This document shows, piece after piece, positions 18,810 through 31,135 of a stretch of 64,000 bases of DNA. Where the stretch lies: positions 1,054,001 through 1,118,000 of the forward strand of contig NZ_CP054490.1 in the NCBI RefSeq assembly GCF_013342985.1, written 5' to 3'. A program made the position numbers and the translations under genes. Below the pieces are notes generated by a model, which ran no database searches, was not told where the DNA came from, and was given only the letters and a program-made list of their open reading frames with translations. The stretch's first letter is position 1. The number at the start of each line of letters is the position of its first letter. Origin of the DNA: Candidatus Ruthia endofausta (GTDB lineage: Bacteria > Pseudomonadota > Gammaproteobacteria > PS1 > Pseudothioglobaceae).

Positions 18810-20795
18810 ATGCCATCACGCAGAGATTTAGCAAATGCCATTCGCGCTTTAAGCATGGATGCAGTTCAAAAGGCAAATTCAGGCCACCCGGGTGCACCAA
18901 TGGGTATGGCAGATATTGCACAGGTACTTTGGAATGATCATTTGAAGTATAACCCAGCACACGCTAAGTGGGCTAATCGTGACCGTTTTGTGTTATCAAA
19001 CGGACATGCCTCAATGCTGATTTATTCATTGCTACATTTATCAGGTTATGACCTTAGCATGGATGATATTAAAGAGTTTCGTCAATTACATGCCAAAACC
19101 GCAGGCCATCCTGAGTATGGTTATGCAGATGGTATTGAGACAACAACAGGCCCATTGGGCCAAGGCGTTACTAACGCGGTTGGTATGGCAATTGCCGAGC
19201 GTACGCTAGGGGCACAATTTAACAAGCCAGGTTATGATATTGTTGACCATAACACCTATGTATTTATGGGTGATGGCTGTTTAATGGAAGGCCTGTCTCA
19301 TGAGTCTTGCGCTATGGCAGGTACGTTAGGGCTTGGCAAATTGGTTGCGTTTTGGGACGATAATGACATCTCTATTGATGGTCATATTTCTGATTGGATG
19401 GAAAAAGATGTAGCGGGTCGTTTTGAGTCTTATGGTTGGCATGTTGCTTGTGATGTTGATGGTCATGATGCTGATGCAATTAATGCGGCAATTATCGCTG
19501 CCAAAGCTGAAACTACCAAACCTTCACTTATTTGTACACGTACAACTATTGGTTTTGGTTCGCCTAATTTATGTGGCACGCACAATTGTCATGGTGCGCC
19601 ATTGGGTGATGATGAAATTACAGCAACTCGTAAAGAGTTGGGTTGGGATTTTGCGCCATTTGAAATCCCTGCAGATATTTACGCAGGTTGGGATCATAAA
19701 GAAAAAGGTGCTACTGATGAATCAGTTTGGGATGTTAAATTTGCAGCCTATAAGGCTGAGTTTCCAGCAGATGCGGCTGAGTTTGAGCGTCGTATGTCAG
19801 GTGATTTGCCTGCTGATTTTTCAGTTGAAATGGATAAATTTATTGCTAAAACACAAGAAGAAATGCCAAATATTGCTTCCCGTCAGGCCTCTCAACGTGC
19901 GATTGAGGTCATGGGTCCTTTATTGCCAGAAATGTTTGGCGGCTCTGCTGATTTGACCGGTTCTAACCTAACTAATTGGTCAGGCACTGTTAAAGTGAAT
20001 GCACAAAACGCAAACGGTAATTACCTTTCATGGGGTGTGCGTGAATTTGGCATGGCACATATGATGAATGGCATGGTGCTTCATGGTGGTTTTAAGGTTT
20101 ATGGGGCAACCTTCTTTATGTTTATGGAATTTATGCATAATGCATTACGCATGTCAGCACTGATGAAAATTGGCACAATTTATGTTTATACTCATGATTC
20201 TATCGGTTTGGGTGAAGATGGTCCTACACATCAACCAGTTGAGCAGTTGGCAACCATGCGTATGATTCCTAATTTCCAGTCTTGGAGAGGGTGCGATGCC
20301 GTTGAATCAGCGGTATCTTGGAAAATGGCGATGCTTAGAGGTGATGTACCAACAGGGTTGGTCTTTTCGCGCCAAACTTTAACAGCCATGGCGCGAACTT
20401 CTGAGCAAGTGGCAAATATTGAAAAAGGCGGCTATGTCCTTAAAGATTGTGAAGGTACGGCTGATATTATCTTTATTGCAACGGGTTCTGAGGTGGGTTT
20501 GGCAATTGAAGCAGCGATGGCAATGGATGCTAAGGTGCGCGTCGTTTCAATGCCTTGTACAAATGCTTATGACGATCAAGACCAAGCTTATAAAGATTCA
20601 GTTTTAACACCAGGTGTTAAGCGTCTTGCGATTGAGGCAGGTGTTGGTGATGGATGGTATAAGTACGTAGGTCTAGATGGTGATGTGGTTTGTATGACAA
20701 CCTTTGGTGAGTCTGCACCAGCGAATCAATTATTTAAAGTATTTGGCTTTACAACAGATAACGTTATTGCAAAAGCAAAAGCCGTTATTAGCTAG
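18810..20795 (+). CDS. tktA: Transketolase
   Basis: The 661-residue enzyme moves two-carbon units between sugar phosphates in the Calvin and pentose phosphate cycles. The start [20 protein letters not shown] and [18 protein letters not shown] are typical. The thiamine diphosphate motif [12 protein letters not shown]...NDISIDG spans about residues 154-190, and the pyrimidine-domain [16 protein letters not shown] lies near 469. Length is normal. It begins a block of carbon-metabolism genes and has its own promoter at 18753-18781. Confidence 0.97.
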   Translation: MPSRRDLANAIRALSMDAVQKANSGHPGAPMGMADIAQVLWNDHLKYNPAHAKWANRDRFVLSNGHASMLIYSLLHLSGYDLSMDDIKEFRQLHAKTAGHPEYGYADGIETTTGPLGQGVTNAVGMAIAERTLGAQFNKPGYDIVDHNTYVFMGDGCLMEGLSHESCAMAGTLGLGKLVAFWDDNDISIDGHISDWMEKDVAGRFESYGWHVACDVDGHDADAINAAIIAAKAETTKPSLICTRTTIGFGSPNLCGTHNCHGAPLGDDEITATRKELGWDFAPFEIPADIYAGWDHKEKGATDESVWDVKFAAYKAEFPADAAEFERRMSGDLPADFSVEMDKFIAKTQEEMPNIASRQASQRAIEVMGPLLPEMFGGSADLTGSNLTNWSGTVKVNAQNANGNYLSWGVREFGMAHMMNGMVLHGGFKVYGATFFMFMEFMHNALRMSALMKIGTIYVYTHDSIGLGEDGPTHQPVEQLATMRMIPNFQSWRGCDAVESAVSWKMAMLRGDVPTGLVFSRQTLTAMARTSEQVANIEKGGYVLKDCEGTADIIFIATGSEVGLAIEAAMAMDAKVRVVSMPCTNAYDDQDQAYKDSVLTPGVKRLAIEAGVGDGWYKYVGLDGDVVCMTTFGESAPANQLFKVFGFTTDNVIAKAKAVIS

Positions 20796-20854
20796 ATAAT
20801 AAATTTACAACACGACAAAAGTTGCTAATAATTTTTTTAGTGTTTAAATGAGAT

Positions 20855-20873
20855 TTATGCCCAAACGGCATAA
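20855..20873. promoter_or_regulatory. Short perfect inverted repeat upstream of gapA
   Basis: TTATGCC at 20855-20861 is exactly complementary to GGCATAA at 20867-20873 across a 5-base loop. No T run follows, so it is not a simple terminator. It lies 31 bases before the gapA start codon and could be an operator or an mRNA leader hairpin. Confidence 0.45.
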
Positions 20874-21899
<1,026 letters not shown>

Positions 21900-21911
21900 A
21901 CTATTAAAAAT

Positions 21912-21938
21912 ACGGTTCGTGTCATGAGCCGTGCTTTT
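21912..21938 (+). terminator. Terminator-like hairpin after gapA (possible attenuator)
   Basis: ACGGTTC at 21912-21918 pairs with GAGCCGT at 21926-21932 with one G-U pair, and TTTT follows two bases later. It lies 12 bases after the gapA stop and directly before the ATG at 21939. The short T run suggests partial termination, which would let gapA be made in excess of the following genes. Confidence 0.5.
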
Positions 21939-22331
21939 ATGCCAGATATATATATTAAAAACTCACAACTTAGTGTTAGTGAGGTAATTGAAAAATTCAA
22001 GCAGGCCGTCACAGATAATCAGTTTGGCATTTTGCATGTTTTTGATATTAAACAAACATTGGCTGATAAAGGCCAAGAATTGGCAGAGGAATGCCATATA
22101 TTCGAAGTTTGTAATCCAAAAGTCGCAAAAGATATTCTTGAAAAGGATGTTAATTTAGCCATAATGTTACCGTGTCGAATTTCGGTATATACTCAGGATA
22201 ATGTTACCAAAGTTGGATTGGCATTGCCCTTTAGGCAAATTGCCCAACTGTCAAATATTAATAGGCTGTTGCCATTAGTTGAGCCTGTTGAAAAAAGTCT
22301 GATTAAAATTGTTGATCAGTCTATTGCGTAA
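21939..22331 (+). CDS. DUF302 family protein
   Basis: The product, about 130 residues, resembles DUF302 proteins. The first half has SVSEVIEKFKQAVTDNQFGI and LHVFDIKQTLADKG, and the second half has HIFEVCNPKVAKDIL and MLPCRISVYTQ, the family core. The function is unknown; some relatives occur in sulfur and redox gene clusters. An ATG at 21924 is in frame, but it sits inside the hairpin and adds only MSRAF, so ATG 21939 is preferred. It is placed between gapA and pgk with 18 bases to the next gene. Confidence 0.85.
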   Translation: MPDIYIKNSQLSVSEVIEKFKQAVTDNQFGILHVFDIKQTLADKGQELAEECHIFEVCNPKVAKDILEKDVNLAIMLPCRISVYTQDNVTKVGLALPFRQIAQLSNINRLLPLVEPVEKSLIKIVDQSIA

Positions 22332-22349
22332 ATAAGTAGGAGAATTATT

Positions 22350-23525
22350 ATGTTAGTTATTAATCTATCAGATTTGGATTTAAGTTCAAAACGAGTGTTA
22401 ATTCGTCAAGACCTTAATGTACCAATTTCTAATGGGGTTGTTACTAGTGATAAGCGTATTAAGGCTTCACTGCCAACCATTGAAATGGCAATGAAACAAG
22501 GTGCTAAAGTCATGCTAATGTCACACCGTGGTCGTCCAACTGAGGGTGAGCCAAGTGATGAATCTAGCCTGCAACCTGTTGCTGATCGTTTGAGTGAATT
22601 ATTAAACACCACAGTGCGTTTAGAAAAGGACTGGTTGGATGGTGTTCAGATGAATGATGGTGAGGCGGTACTTTGTGAAAACGTACGCTTTAATGCTGGT
22701 GAAATGGCTAATGACGATAGCTTATCTAAGCGCATGGCTTTGATGTGTGATATTTTTGCGATGGACGCATTTGGTACTGCGCACCGTGCTCAGGCCTCTA
22801 CTCATGGTGTTGCTAAATATGCACCCATTGCTTGTTCAGGTCCATTATTATCGGGTGAACTTGATGCGCTTGGCAAAGCATTAAATAACCCTAAGCGTCC
22901 AATGGTTGCGATTGTTGGTGGTTCTAAAGTTTCAACAAAATTGACCGTACTTGAGTCTTTATCCAAAATAGTGGATCAGCTGGTTGTAGGTGGTGGTATT
23001 GCCAATACTTTTATTGCGGCTCAAGGTTTTAATGTGGGTAAATCTTTGTGTGAACATGATTTAATTCCAACGGCTAAAAAACTAATGGAAGATTGTGAAA
23101 TTCCAGTACCAACAGACGTGGTTTGTGGAAAGGAGTTTTCAGAAACTGCTGAGGCGCAGACCAAAGCATCTATTGATGTTGTTGATGATGATATGATTTT
23201 TGATATTGGACCTGAGTCTGCTAAGCAGTTAGCTGAAATTATGAAAAATGCAGGCACGATTGTGTGGAACGGCCCAGTGGGTGTGTTTGAATTTGATCAA
23301 TTTTCTGGTGGTACCAAGACACTGGGTAGGGCAATTGCTGAATCTGATGCATTTTCAATTGCTGGTGGTGGTGATACTCTGGCAGCTGTTGATAAATACG
23401 GTATTGAAGACAAAATAAGCTATATTTCAACAGGTGGCGGTGCATTTTTAGAGTTTTTAGAGGGTAAAACATTGCCAGCAGTAAAAATTTTAGAACAAAG
23501 GGCTGCGGGTGTAGATTTTGCCTAG
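22350..23525 (+). CDS. pgk: Phosphoglycerate kinase
   Basis: The 391-residue enzyme transfers phosphate between ATP and 3-phosphoglycerate. The N-domain [20 protein letters not shown] and [20 protein letters not shown] and the C-domain nucleotide site [13 protein letters not shown] and [14 protein letters not shown] are intact. Length is typical. An AGGAG ribosome binding site stands before the ATG. It ends by overlapping the pyk start by 8 bases. Confidence 0.97.
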   Translation: MLVINLSDLDLSSKRVLIRQDLNVPISNGVVTSDKRIKASLPTIEMAMKQGAKVMLMSHRGRPTEGEPSDESSLQPVADRLSELLNTTVRLEKDWLDGVQMNDGEAVLCENVRFNAGEMANDDSLSKRMALMCDIFAMDAFGTAHRAQASTHGVAKYAPIACSGPLLSGELDALGKALNNPKRPMVAIVGGSKVSTKLTVLESLSKIVDQLVVGGGIANTFIAAQGFNVGKSLCEHDLIPTAKKLMEDCEIPVPTDVVCGKEFSETAEAQTKASIDVVDDDMIFDIGPESAKQLAEIMKNAGTIVWNGPVGVFEFDQFSGGTKTLGRAIAESDAFSIAGGGDTLAAVDKYGIEDKISYISTGGGAFLEFLEGKTLPAVKILEQRAAGVDFA

Positions 23526-24960
23526 AAGAACTAAAATATTAGCCACACTTGGTCCTGCAACAGATAAAGAAGGTGTATTAGCCCGTATTCTTGCTGCAGG
23601 TGTTAATGTTGTGCGCATTAGTTTCTCACACGGTTCAGAGCAAGAACATTTAAATAGAGTGAAGGCAGTAGGCGCTTGGGCGCAAGCTAACCAGACTTAT
23701 GTGGGTGTTTTGATGGATCTTCAAGGCCCTAAAATCCGCATTGCTGCTTTCAAAGATGGCATGAAAATCCAATTGAATAATGGCGACGCCTTTGCACTTG
23801 ATGCTGATTTGGATGAGAATTTAGGCAATCAACATTCGGTGGGTATTGCGTATAAAAAGTTACCACAAGAGGTACAGATTGGTAATGTCTTATTGTTGGA
23901 TGACGGAAAAATAGTACTAGAGGTTACTAGCATTAAAGACAATAAAATTAATACCATTGTGATACAAGGCGGTATTTTATCAGATAAAAAAGGCATTAAC
24001 CTTCGTGGCGGTGGCTTGTCTGCTAATGCATTGACTGAAAAAGATAAAAAAGATATCCTAATTGCAGCAAAAGCTAAAGCAGATTATGTGGCCTTGTCAT
24101 TTCCAGTTAGTGGCGATGATGTGCGTGAAACTAAGCAATTATTAAAACAAGCGGGTTGTAATGCCGGTGTAATTTCAAAAATTGAACGTGCTGAGTCTTT
24201 GATAGAGGATGTTATTTTAGATATTATCAAAGAGTCGGTAGGCATTATGGTAGCACGTGGCGATTTAGGTGTTGAAATTGGTGATGCACAATTACCTGCA
24301 CAACAAAAACGCTTAATTAAGTTGGCCAGATCAAATAATCGAATTGTTATTACTGCAACACAAATGTTGGAATCAATGATTATCAGTCCAATCCCAACTC
24401 GTGCTGAGGTTTTTGATGTTGCTAATGCAGTATTAGATGGCACTGATGCAGTGATGCTTTCAGCTGAAACAGCAGTGGGTGATTTTCCTGAAAATGCTGT
24501 TAAAACTATGCACGATGTTTGTATTGAAGCTGAAAAAAACCCCATTGCTAAAATATCCCATCATCGTCTTGATGAGACCTTTACTTATATTGATGAAACC
24601 ATTGCTATGAGTGCAATGTATGCTGCTAATCATATCGGTGCTAGAGTGATTGCAACCTTAACAGAAAGTGGTAAAACTGCCATATGGATGTCAAGAATTA
24701 GTTCAGGTATTCCTATTGTAGCGATGTCTGATAAAGTATCGACTTTGCAAAAAGCTACGCTTTACAGGGGGGTTCATCCTTGTTTTTTGTCAACTAGAAG
24801 AGATTGGACAGAGATAAACAAGGCGGTCATCAAGCGTTTACAAGTTGGCGATTTTGTTTATGATGGCGATTTTGTTATATTAACCAAGGGTATGTATAAT
24901 AATAAGTCTGGCGGTACAAATCTGATGAAAATTTTGACAGTGGGTGATTCAGAGTATTAA
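23518..24960 (+). CDS. pyk: Pyruvate kinase
   Basis: The 480-residue enzyme makes pyruvate and ATP from phosphoenolpyruvate. The start [20 protein letters not shown], the [11 protein letters not shown] motif near residue 66, the active-site [10 protein letters not shown] near 221, and [12 protein letters not shown] near 243 are intact. The only start that keeps the conserved N terminus is TTG at 23518, inside the end of pgk, so translation is probably coupled to pgk and held at a lower level. Confidence 0.95.
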   Translation: MPRRTKILATLGPATDKEGVLARILAAGVNVVRISFSHGSEQEHLNRVKAVGAWAQANQTYVGVLMDLQGPKIRIAAFKDGMKIQLNNGDAFALDADLDENLGNQHSVGIAYKKLPQEVQIGNVLLLDDGKIVLEVTSIKDNKINTIVIQGGILSDKKGINLRGGGLSANALTEKDKKDILIAAKAKADYVALSFPVSGDDVRETKQLLKQAGCNAGVISKIERAESLIEDVILDIIKESVGIMVARGDLGVEIGDAQLPAQQKRLIKLARSNNRIVITATQMLESMIISPIPTRAEVFDVANAVLDGTDAVMLSAETAVGDFPENAVKTMHDVCIEAEKNPIAKISHHRLDETFTYIDETIAMSAMYAANHIGARVIATLTESGKTAIWMSRISSGIPIVAMSDKVSTLQKATLYRGVHPCFLSTRRDWTEINKAVIKRLQVGDFVYDGDFVILTKGMYNNKSGGTNLMKILTVGDSEY

Positions 24961-25048
24961 AATAAGAGTAAAAACAAGTAGTCATAATTATTAAATAATA
25001 AAGCACTAAATCTTAACCATCAAGGAAGAACTTAAAAAGGAGAAAAAT

Positions 25049-26110
25049 ATGTTAATCTCATTAAGAGAACTATTAGACCACGCGGCAGCCAACAACTATG
25101 GCATGCCAGCATTCAATGTTAATAATATGGAGCAAGTCCATGCTATTATGCAGGCTGCAGATAAAACCAACAGTCCTGTTATTATGCAAGGCTCTGCTGG
25201 TGCAAGAGGCTATGCAGGCGAGCCGTTTTTACGCCATTTAATTTTAGCAGCAACTGAAATGTACCCATACATTCCAGTGGTTATGCATCAAGATCATGGC
25301 TCTGAGCCATCTGTCTGTCTGCGCTCAATTCAATCGGGTTTTTCATCAGTGATGATGGATGGCTCATTAGAAGCAGACATGAAAACACCGGCTTCATTTG
25401 AATATAATGTTAATGTGACTGCTGAAGTTGTGAAAATGGCACACGCAGGTGGCGTTTCTGTTGAAGGTGAGTTAGGTTGTTTAGGTTCACTAGAAACCGG
25501 CATGATGGGCGAAGAAGATGGCCATGGTGCTGAAGGTAAGTTAGATTTAGATATGTTGCTAACTTCAGTTGAAGAAACCGCTGATTTTGTTAAGGCAACT
25601 AATGTTGATGCATTGGCCATTGCTATTGGCACTTCGCACGGTGCTTATAAGTTTACTCAAGAGCCAACAGGTGATGTGTTGCGCATTGACAGAATTAAAG
25701 AAATTCATGCACGTATTCCAGATACGCATTTAGTGATGCACGGTTCTTCTTCAGTGCCACAAGACTGGTTAAAAATTATTAACGATTTTGGTGGTGACAT
25801 GGGTCAAACTTATGGCGTTCCTGTAGAAGAGATTCAAGAAGGCATAAAACACGGTGTACGTAAAGTTAATATTGATACCGATTTACGCATGGCGTCAACA
25901 GGGGCGGTTCGCAGACACTTGGTTGAAAATACATCAAATTTTGATCCGCGTAAATTTTTAAAAGAAGCAACCAATGCAATGAGTGATATTTGTGCAGCAC
26001 GTTTTGAAGCGTTTGGCTCAGCGGGCAATGCAGATAAGATCAAAGTTTCTTCATTAGACTCTATGAGTCAAAGATATCTCTCTGGTGAATTGGACGCTCA
26101 AGTGAAGTAG
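25049..26110 (+). CDS. fba: Class II fructose-1,6-bisphosphate aldolase (CbbA type)
   Basis: The 353-residue zinc enzyme joins or splits fructose bisphosphate and, in autotrophs, also sedoheptulose bisphosphate. The N terminus has [20 protein letters not shown], zinc ligands lie in [10 protein letters not shown] near residue 80 and [13 protein letters not shown] near 145, and the C-terminal sites are [11 protein letters not shown] near 230 and [13 protein letters not shown] near 271. The Cbb-type length and motifs fit a Calvin-cycle aldolase. An AAAGGAG ribosome binding site precedes it and a terminator follows. Confidence 0.97.
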   Translation: MLISLRELLDHAAANNYGMPAFNVNNMEQVHAIMQAADKTNSPVIMQGSAGARGYAGEPFLRHLILAATEMYPYIPVVMHQDHGSEPSVCLRSIQSGFSSVMMDGSLEADMKTPASFEYNVNVTAEVVKMAHAGGVSVEGELGCLGSLETGMMGEEDGHGAEGKLDLDMLLTSVEETADFVKATNVDALAIAIGTSHGAYKFTQEPTGDVLRIDRIKEIHARIPDTHLVMHGSSSVPQDWLKIINDFGGDMGQTYGVPVEEIQEGIKHGVRKVNIDTDLRMASTGAVRRHLVENTSNFDPRKFLKEATNAMSDICAARFEAFGSAGNADKIKVSSLDSMSQRYLSGELDAQVK

Positions 26111-26132
26111 GCGCTTAGCAATCAAGAATCAA

Positions 26133-26157
26133 AAAAGGCTCGTTTTAACGGGTCTTT
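26133..26157 (+). terminator. Intrinsic terminator after fba
   Basis: AAAAGGCTCGTT (26133-26144) pairs with AACGGGTCTTTT (26147-26158) over 12 positions with two G-U pairs, and the 3' arm supplies the T run. It closes the carbon-metabolism block. Confidence 0.75.
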
Positions 26158-26170
26158 TCTATTTTGAGTC

Positions 26171-28045
26171 ATGAACATGGGACAAACTAAACACTATTCA
26201 GTTATTGTCATTGGTGGCGGTCATGCTGGCACAGAGGCGGCACTTGCGAGTGCTCGTGTGGGTGTTAGTACGTTACTTATTTCTCATAATATTGAAACGC
26301 TTGGACAAATGAGTTGTAATCCTGCAATTGGAGGGATTGGCAAGGGACATTTGGTTAAGGAAATTGATGCAATGGGTGGTATTATGGCGCGTGCGATTGA
26401 TAAATCTGGAATACAGTTTCGCACACTGAATGCTTCAAAAGGCCCTGCAGTGCGTGCGACTCGTGCGCAGGCTGATCGTATTTTGTATAAGGCACAAATT
26501 CGTTATGCTTTAGAAAATCAAGACAACCTCTCTTTGTTTCAACAGGCAGTTGATGATTTAATCATTGAGCATTATCAAATTAAAGGCGTAGTAACCCAGA
26601 TGGGGCTTACCTTTATGGCAAATAAAGTCATTCTAACATCGGGTACTTTTTTGGGCGGTGTCATCCATATTGGGCAAAGTAATTTTCAAGGTGGTCGCGC
26701 GGGTGATGCACCATCAAACGCTTTATCAAGAAAATTGCGTTCTTACGATTTAGGTGTTAGTCGACTAAAAACGGGCACACCACCAAGACTAGATGGTAGA
26801 ACGTTAGACTATTCCCTCATGCAAATACAACCAGAGGATATGCCACTGCCAACGTTTTCATTCATGGGTGTTAAAGAAGACCACCCAAGGCAAATTCCTT
26901 GCTATATCACGCATACCAACGAAAAAACCCATGACTTTATTCGCACTGGATTAAAAGACTCACCCATGTTTACTGGCAATATCAAAGGTATCGGCCCTAG
27001 ATATTGCCCATCAATTGAAGACAAGGTGGTGCGTTTTGGTGAGCGTGATTCACATCAAATTTTTGTTGAACCTGAGGGGCTGACCACCAATGAGGTTTAT
27101 CCAAATGGGGTATCTACATCGTTGCCTTATGAGGTGCAACTAGATTTTATTCATTCAATCAAGGGCTTTGAAAATGCACATATCATACGCCCAGGTTATG
27201 CAATTGAATATGATTTTTTTAATCCCAAGGGGTTAAAGCAAACGCTAGAAGTTAAGAAAATCTCAGGGCTGTATTTTGCTGGGCAAATTAATGGCACTAC
27301 GGGCTATGAAGAAGCAGCAGTCCAAGGGTTGTTAGCAGGTGTTAATGCGGCATGTGCTACACTAGAAAAAGATGCTTGGTTACCAAAACGCGATGAATCC
27401 TATATTGGTGTTATGGTAGATGATTTAATTACCAAAGGCGCGAATGAGCCTTATCGAATGTTTACCTCGCGTGCTGAATATCGTTTATTGTTAAGAGAGG
27501 ACAATGCAGATGAGCGTCTTACGCCTAAGGCTAAAGAACTTGGGTTGATTAGTGAGGCGCGTTGGCAGTCTTTTCAAGTTAAATATGAGGCTGTTGCTCA
27601 AGAAAAAAATCGTCTTAAAAATACTTGGATACAGGCGAGTGACAGCCAAATTGGTGCGGTCTTAAATCAAAGTTTAAACCATGAATATTCTTTGTTTGAA
27701 TTGCTTAAACGACCTAAAGTTGATTATCAAATATTAAGCCAAATCGAATCTGGCAAGCCATTTTTAACAGATATTACTTTAATTAATTCAGTTGAAAATC
27801 AAATTAAATATGCCGGTTACATTAAGCGTCAATTAGAGGAAATTGAAAAATACCGTAAAAATGAAAATACAGTATTATCTGTAGATATAGATTATGACTC
27901 AATTAAAGCACTTTCTGCTGAGGTCAGACAGAAACTTGAACTGCACAAGCCAGAAACCATTGGCCAAGCAAGTCGAATTCAAGGCGTTACCCCTGTCTCT
28001 ATTTCTATTTTATTGGTGTATTTAAAAACGCATCAGTCAAAATGA
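26171..28045 (+). CDS. mnmG: tRNA uridine-5-carboxymethylaminomethyl modification enzyme MnmG
   Basis: The 624-residue flavoprotein works with MnmE to modify wobble uridine 34. The FAD site [20 protein letters not shown] opens the protein. [19 protein letters not shown] follows near residue 48 and [20 protein letters not shown] near residue 370. [16 protein letters not shown] lies near residue 433. Length is full. An earlier ATG at 26171 and a second at 26177 are both possible. It starts a six-gene run with tight overlaps. Confidence 0.97.
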   Translation: MNMGQTKHYSVIVIGGGHAGTEAALASARVGVSTLLISHNIETLGQMSCNPAIGGIGKGHLVKEIDAMGGIMARAIDKSGIQFRTLNASKGPAVRATRAQADRILYKAQIRYALENQDNLSLFQQAVDDLIIEHYQIKGVVTQMGLTFMANKVILTSGTFLGGVIHIGQSNFQGGRAGDAPSNALSRKLRSYDLGVSRLKTGTPPRLDGRTLDYSLMQIQPEDMPLPTFSFMGVKEDHPRQIPCYITHTNEKTHDFIRTGLKDSPMFTGNIKGIGPRYCPSIEDKVVRFGERDSHQIFVEPEGLTTNEVYPNGVSTSLPYEVQLDFIHSIKGFENAHIIRPGYAIEYDFFNPKGLKQTLEVKKISGLYFAGQINGTTGYEEAAVQGLLAGVNAACATLEKDAWLPKRDESYIGVMVDDLITKGANEPYRMFTSRAEYRLLLREDNADERLTPKAKELGLISEARWQSFQVKYEAVAQEKNRLKNTWIQASDSQIGAVLNQSLNHEYSLFELLKRPKVDYQILSQIESGKPFLTDITLINSVENQIKYAGYIKRQLEEIEKYRKNENTVLSVDIDYDSIKALSAEVRQKLELHKPETIGQASRIQGVTPVSISILLVYLKTHQSK

Positions 28046-28653
28046 ATTTTGAAGCGTTGTTAACAGAAGGTGCCAGTTTGATGAGTATTAAACTTGAAAG
28101 CGGGCAAGTCAGTAAGTTGATGAACTATCTTGAGTTGGTTATTAAGTGGAATAAGACTTACAATCTAAGTGCTATCAGAACTATGAAACAAGGCATTTAC
28201 AAGCATTTGTTAGACAGTCTATCAATCATTACGCACATTAAAGATAAGCCCTTATTAGATGTCGGTTCTGGCGCGGGTCTGCCAGGCATTGTGATTAGCA
28301 TTATGAAGCCCGATCTTTCAGTTACTGTGCTTGATACAGTTGGTAAAAAATGTCGTTTTATGCAATTTGTCAAAACCCAATTACAATTAGAAAACCTTAA
28401 TATAATTAATCATAGAGTAGAAAACTATCAGATTGAATCTTGTTTTGGACAGATTATTTCAAGAGCCTTTTCAGAGGTTGAAAAAATATTGAAATTGACA
28501 CAACATTTATTATGCGATAATGGCGAATACTTGCTGATGAAAGGAACGGGCTTTCAACAAGAGACATTGCCTCATGGTATAGATGTTCAGCCGTTATGCG
28601 TTCCAGAAGTTTTGGGCAAGCGATATTTATTAATTCTTAGGAGAGGAAAATGA
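28042..28653 (+). CDS. rsmG: 16S rRNA (guanine527-N7)-methyltransferase RsmG
   Basis: The 203-residue methyltransferase has the family start [16 protein letters not shown] near residue 30 and the S-adenosylmethionine site [18 protein letters not shown] near 70. [11 protein letters not shown] near residue 133 is the usual RAF motif. It overlaps mnmG by 4 bases, the standard mnmG-rsmG pair, and the next gene by 4. Confidence 0.96.
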   Translation: MNFEALLTEGASLMSIKLESGQVSKLMNYLELVIKWNKTYNLSAIRTMKQGIYKHLLDSLSIITHIKDKPLLDVGSGAGLPGIVISIMKPDLSVTVLDTVGKKCRFMQFVKTQLQLENLNIINHRVENYQIESCFGQIISRAFSEVEKILKLTQHLLCDNGEYLLMKGTGFQQETLPHGIDVQPLCVPEVLGKRYLLILRRGK

Positions 28654-29450
28654 AAAAAATAGGGTATTTTTTATTAGGTTTAATTATTGTTTTAACTCTT
28701 ATTGTGATATTTGTATTTGACCTAATGGGTAAAAAATATGCACAACAATACGTACAAAATTTACTCAAAACGCCAGTAACCATTAGCCAATTTAGCAGCA
28801 GTTTTCTAGATAAGGATTTAAATATTGATTTTATTGAAGTGCAGAACCCGCCAAATTTCAACAATAAAAATGCCTTTTCTCTGGATTATTTTGTATTAAA
28901 AATAAGTGATGAAACTACCTCGGATTTGATTGTTATTGATGAGCTGTCTTTTGATGGCATGCATTTTGTTTTGGAGCAAAATAAGGCCAATGTGAATTTA
29001 GTTACACTGATTGACAACTTAGATAAAGATAGTAGTAATGCTACTTTATCTTCATCTGAGAAGATCCAAAGTGCTGGCAATAAAAGAATAAAGATTAATC
29101 AATTTAATGTCATTAACACCACATTAAAAATTGACACAAGGTGGCTTAAAGAAACCATCAAAGTGCCTAATATTAACCTTGAAAAATTCGGTGGTGGCAG
29201 TGGCATTGCACTTAATCAAGTGGGTCAAGAATTGATGACGGTTGTGCTTAAAAATCTAAAAGGCACTTTAGAGAAAAAAGGCATTGAATTGGGCAAGAAA
29301 GAAATTAAAGGAACCCTAATGCGTAAATTGGGGGTTGATAATATTAAAGAAAAATTTAACTTAGATAAAATTAAAGACTCGCTAGATTTTGGTGGAACGG
29401 AAGAACTACAAAACAAAGCCAAAGATTTATTTAAGCAACTTGGTTTTTAA
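28650..29450 (+). CDS. Single-pass membrane protein, AsmA-like
   Basis: The 266-residue protein has one N-terminal membrane helix (about residues 5-25), then a beta-rich periplasmic part. The start, IGYFLLGLIIVLTLIVIFVF followed by YAQQYVQNLLKTPVTISQFS, looks like AsmA/DUF748-type proteins, which act in outer-membrane lipid or protein homeostasis. The last 60 residues are charged and helical. The exact function is unknown. It overlaps rsmG by 4 bases and ends 6 bases before tatD. Confidence 0.75.
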   Translation: MKKIGYFLLGLIIVLTLIVIFVFDLMGKKYAQQYVQNLLKTPVTISQFSSSFLDKDLNIDFIEVQNPPNFNNKNAFSLDYFVLKISDETTSDLIVIDELSFDGMHFVLEQNKANVNLVTLIDNLDKDSSNATLSSSEKIQSAGNKRIKINQFNVINTTLKIDTRWLKETIKVPNINLEKFGGGSGIALNQVGQELMTVVLKNLKGTLEKKGIELGKKEIKGTLMRKLGVDNIKEKFNLDKIKDSLDFGGTEELQNKAKDLFKQLGF

Positions 29451-29456
29451 TTAATC

Positions 29457-30227
29457 GTGCAAATAGTTGACTCGCATTGTCATCTTGATAGGGTAGATTT
29501 ATCCGCTTTTGGTGGCAGTGTTGAGCGTATGCTTGTTCATGCCAAAGAATTATCAGTAACTCAATTTTTATGTGTGTGTATTGATTTAGAGCATTTTAAT
29601 GAGGTGCTTGCTTTGGCGAAAAAGCACCCACAAATTTATGCTTCAATTGGCGTGCATCCTTGTGAGTTGGAGGGTAAAGACCCAAGCGTTGAAGAGTTAT
29701 TGACCCTGGTAAAACATGACAAAATTATTGCTATTGGTGAAACTGGCTTGGATTATTTTCATGTTGAAAAAGATACCGCTGACTGGCAAAGAAATCGTTT
29801 TAAGCGGCATATTAAAGCCTCAAACCAGTCAGGCAAGCCGATGATTATTCACACACGTAATGCCAAAAAAGACACTATTGCAATTATGCAAGCCGAAAAA
29901 GCTGAACGAGGTGTCATGCATTGTTTTTCTGAAGATTGGGAAACTGCCAAGGCGGCATTGGATTTAGGTTTTTATATCTCTTTTTCTGGCATTATTACCT
30001 TTAAAAACGCTCAAGATTTGCGTGAAGTGGTAAAAAAAGTACCCGGCGATAGATTGTTAGTTGAGACTGATTCGCCCTATTTAACGCCTGTACCTTGCAG
30101 AGGCAAGCCTAATTCACCAGCTTATAGCTATTATGTTGCTGAAAAGTTAGCTGAAATTCGCGGTGTAAGTATTAATGATATTGCCAGCACAACCACAAAT
30201 AATTTTGAACAACTTTTTCTAGCATGA
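29457..30227 (+). CDS. tatD: TatD family metal-dependent hydrolase
   Basis: The 256-residue TIM-barrel hydrolase begins IVDSHCHLDRVDLS with the HxH metal pair. ASIGVHPCELEGKDPS near residue 62, AIGETGLDYFHVEKD near 89, MIIHTRNAK near 123, MHCFSEDWE near 151 and LLVETDSPYLTPVP near 201 complete the metal site. Members act as 3'-5' DNases or exoribonucleases. The start codon is GTG. It overlaps rluC by 4 bases. Confidence 0.95.
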   Translation: MQIVDSHCHLDRVDLSAFGGSVERMLVHAKELSVTQFLCVCIDLEHFNEVLALAKKHPQIYASIGVHPCELEGKDPSVEELLTLVKHDKIIAIGETGLDYFHVEKDTADWQRNRFKRHIKASNQSGKPMIIHTRNAKKDTIAIMQAEKAERGVMHCFSEDWETAKAALDLGFYISFSGIITFKNAQDLREVVKKVPGDRLLVETDSPYLTPVPCRGKPNSPAYSYYVAEKLAEIRGVSINDIASTTTNNFEQLFLA

Positions 30228-31135
30228 GTGTGAGTTTTCAAACCGTTGATGATTTCTCAGAAGGTCAACGCCTGGACAATTATTTACTTAAAGTACTTAA
30301 AGGTGTTCCCAAATCGCACATCTATCAAGTTATTCGCAAAGGCGAGGTGCGTGTCAATAAAGGCAGAAAAAAAGCAGACTACAAATTAAACTTAGACGAT
30401 ATAATTCGCATTCCACCCATTAAAGTATCTGCTAGTAAGCCTGTATATATCTCAGATAGCTTAAAAAAATTATTAACCGATGCTAAGTTGTATGAGGATA
30501 AGGGTCTGCTTATTATCACCAAGCCAAGTGGTTTGGCAGTGCATAGTGGTTCTGGGGTTGATGTTGGTGTTATTGAAGCGCTTAGGCAAATGTATAAAGA
30601 GCCCATTGAATTGGTGCACCGATTAGATTGCGCCACTTCTGGGGTACTTTTAATTGCTAAGAAGCGTAACGTGCTAAAAAACTTGCACGAGCAGCTAAGT
30701 CAACACACCGTTGAAAAACGCTATACAGCTCTGGTTAAAGGAGTTTGGTCAAAAAAGCGTCATACTGTTGATGCACCACTTTATCAAAACTCAAGATACG
30801 TCGTGATAGATGCTAAGGGTAAATATGCAGTTAGTCATTTCCAGCCACTTAAGAATTTTTCCGCTGGGAATTTTTCCGCTTCATTGGTTGAAATTAGTAT
30901 TGAAACTGGACGCACTCACCAAATTCGTGCACACGCAAAGTATGCTGGACATGCACTAGCTTGTGATGACAAATATGGGGACAAAGAATTTGACAGGCAA
31001 GTTAAATTCAAAGGTTTAAAAAGATTATTTTTGCATGCGCATCAGCTTATTTTTACCAATCCATTAACCAATGATATTCAGAAAGTGAATGCACCTTTGC
31101 CAGTCGAACTGAAAAAGTTTTTAGCCAAACTATGA
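30224..31135 (+). CDS. rluC: 23S rRNA pseudouridine synthase, RluC/RluD family
   Basis: The 303-residue protein has an N-terminal S4 domain (QRLDNYLLKVLKGVPKSHIY and KGEVRVNKGRKK) and a catalytic domain with the active Asp in ELVHRLDCATSGVLLIAKK near residue 130. GRTHQIRAHAKYAGHALACD near 230 completes the signature. RluC modifies positions 955, 2504 and 2580 of 23S rRNA; which positions apply here is inferred from family closeness. It overlaps tatD and ubiA by 4 bases each. Confidence 0.93.
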   Translation: MSVSFQTVDDFSEGQRLDNYLLKVLKGVPKSHIYQVIRKGEVRVNKGRKKADYKLNLDDIIRIPPIKVSASKPVYISDSLKKLLTDAKLYEDKGLLIITKPSGLAVHSGSGVDVGVIEALRQMYKEPIELVHRLDCATSGVLLIAKKRNVLKNLHEQLSQHTVEKRYTALVKGVWSKKRHTVDAPLYQNSRYVVIDAKGKYAVSHFQPLKNFSAGNFSASLVEISIETGRTHQIRAHAKYAGHALACDDKYGDKEFDRQVKFKGLKRLFLHAHQLIFTNPLTNDIQKVNAPLPVELKKFLAKL

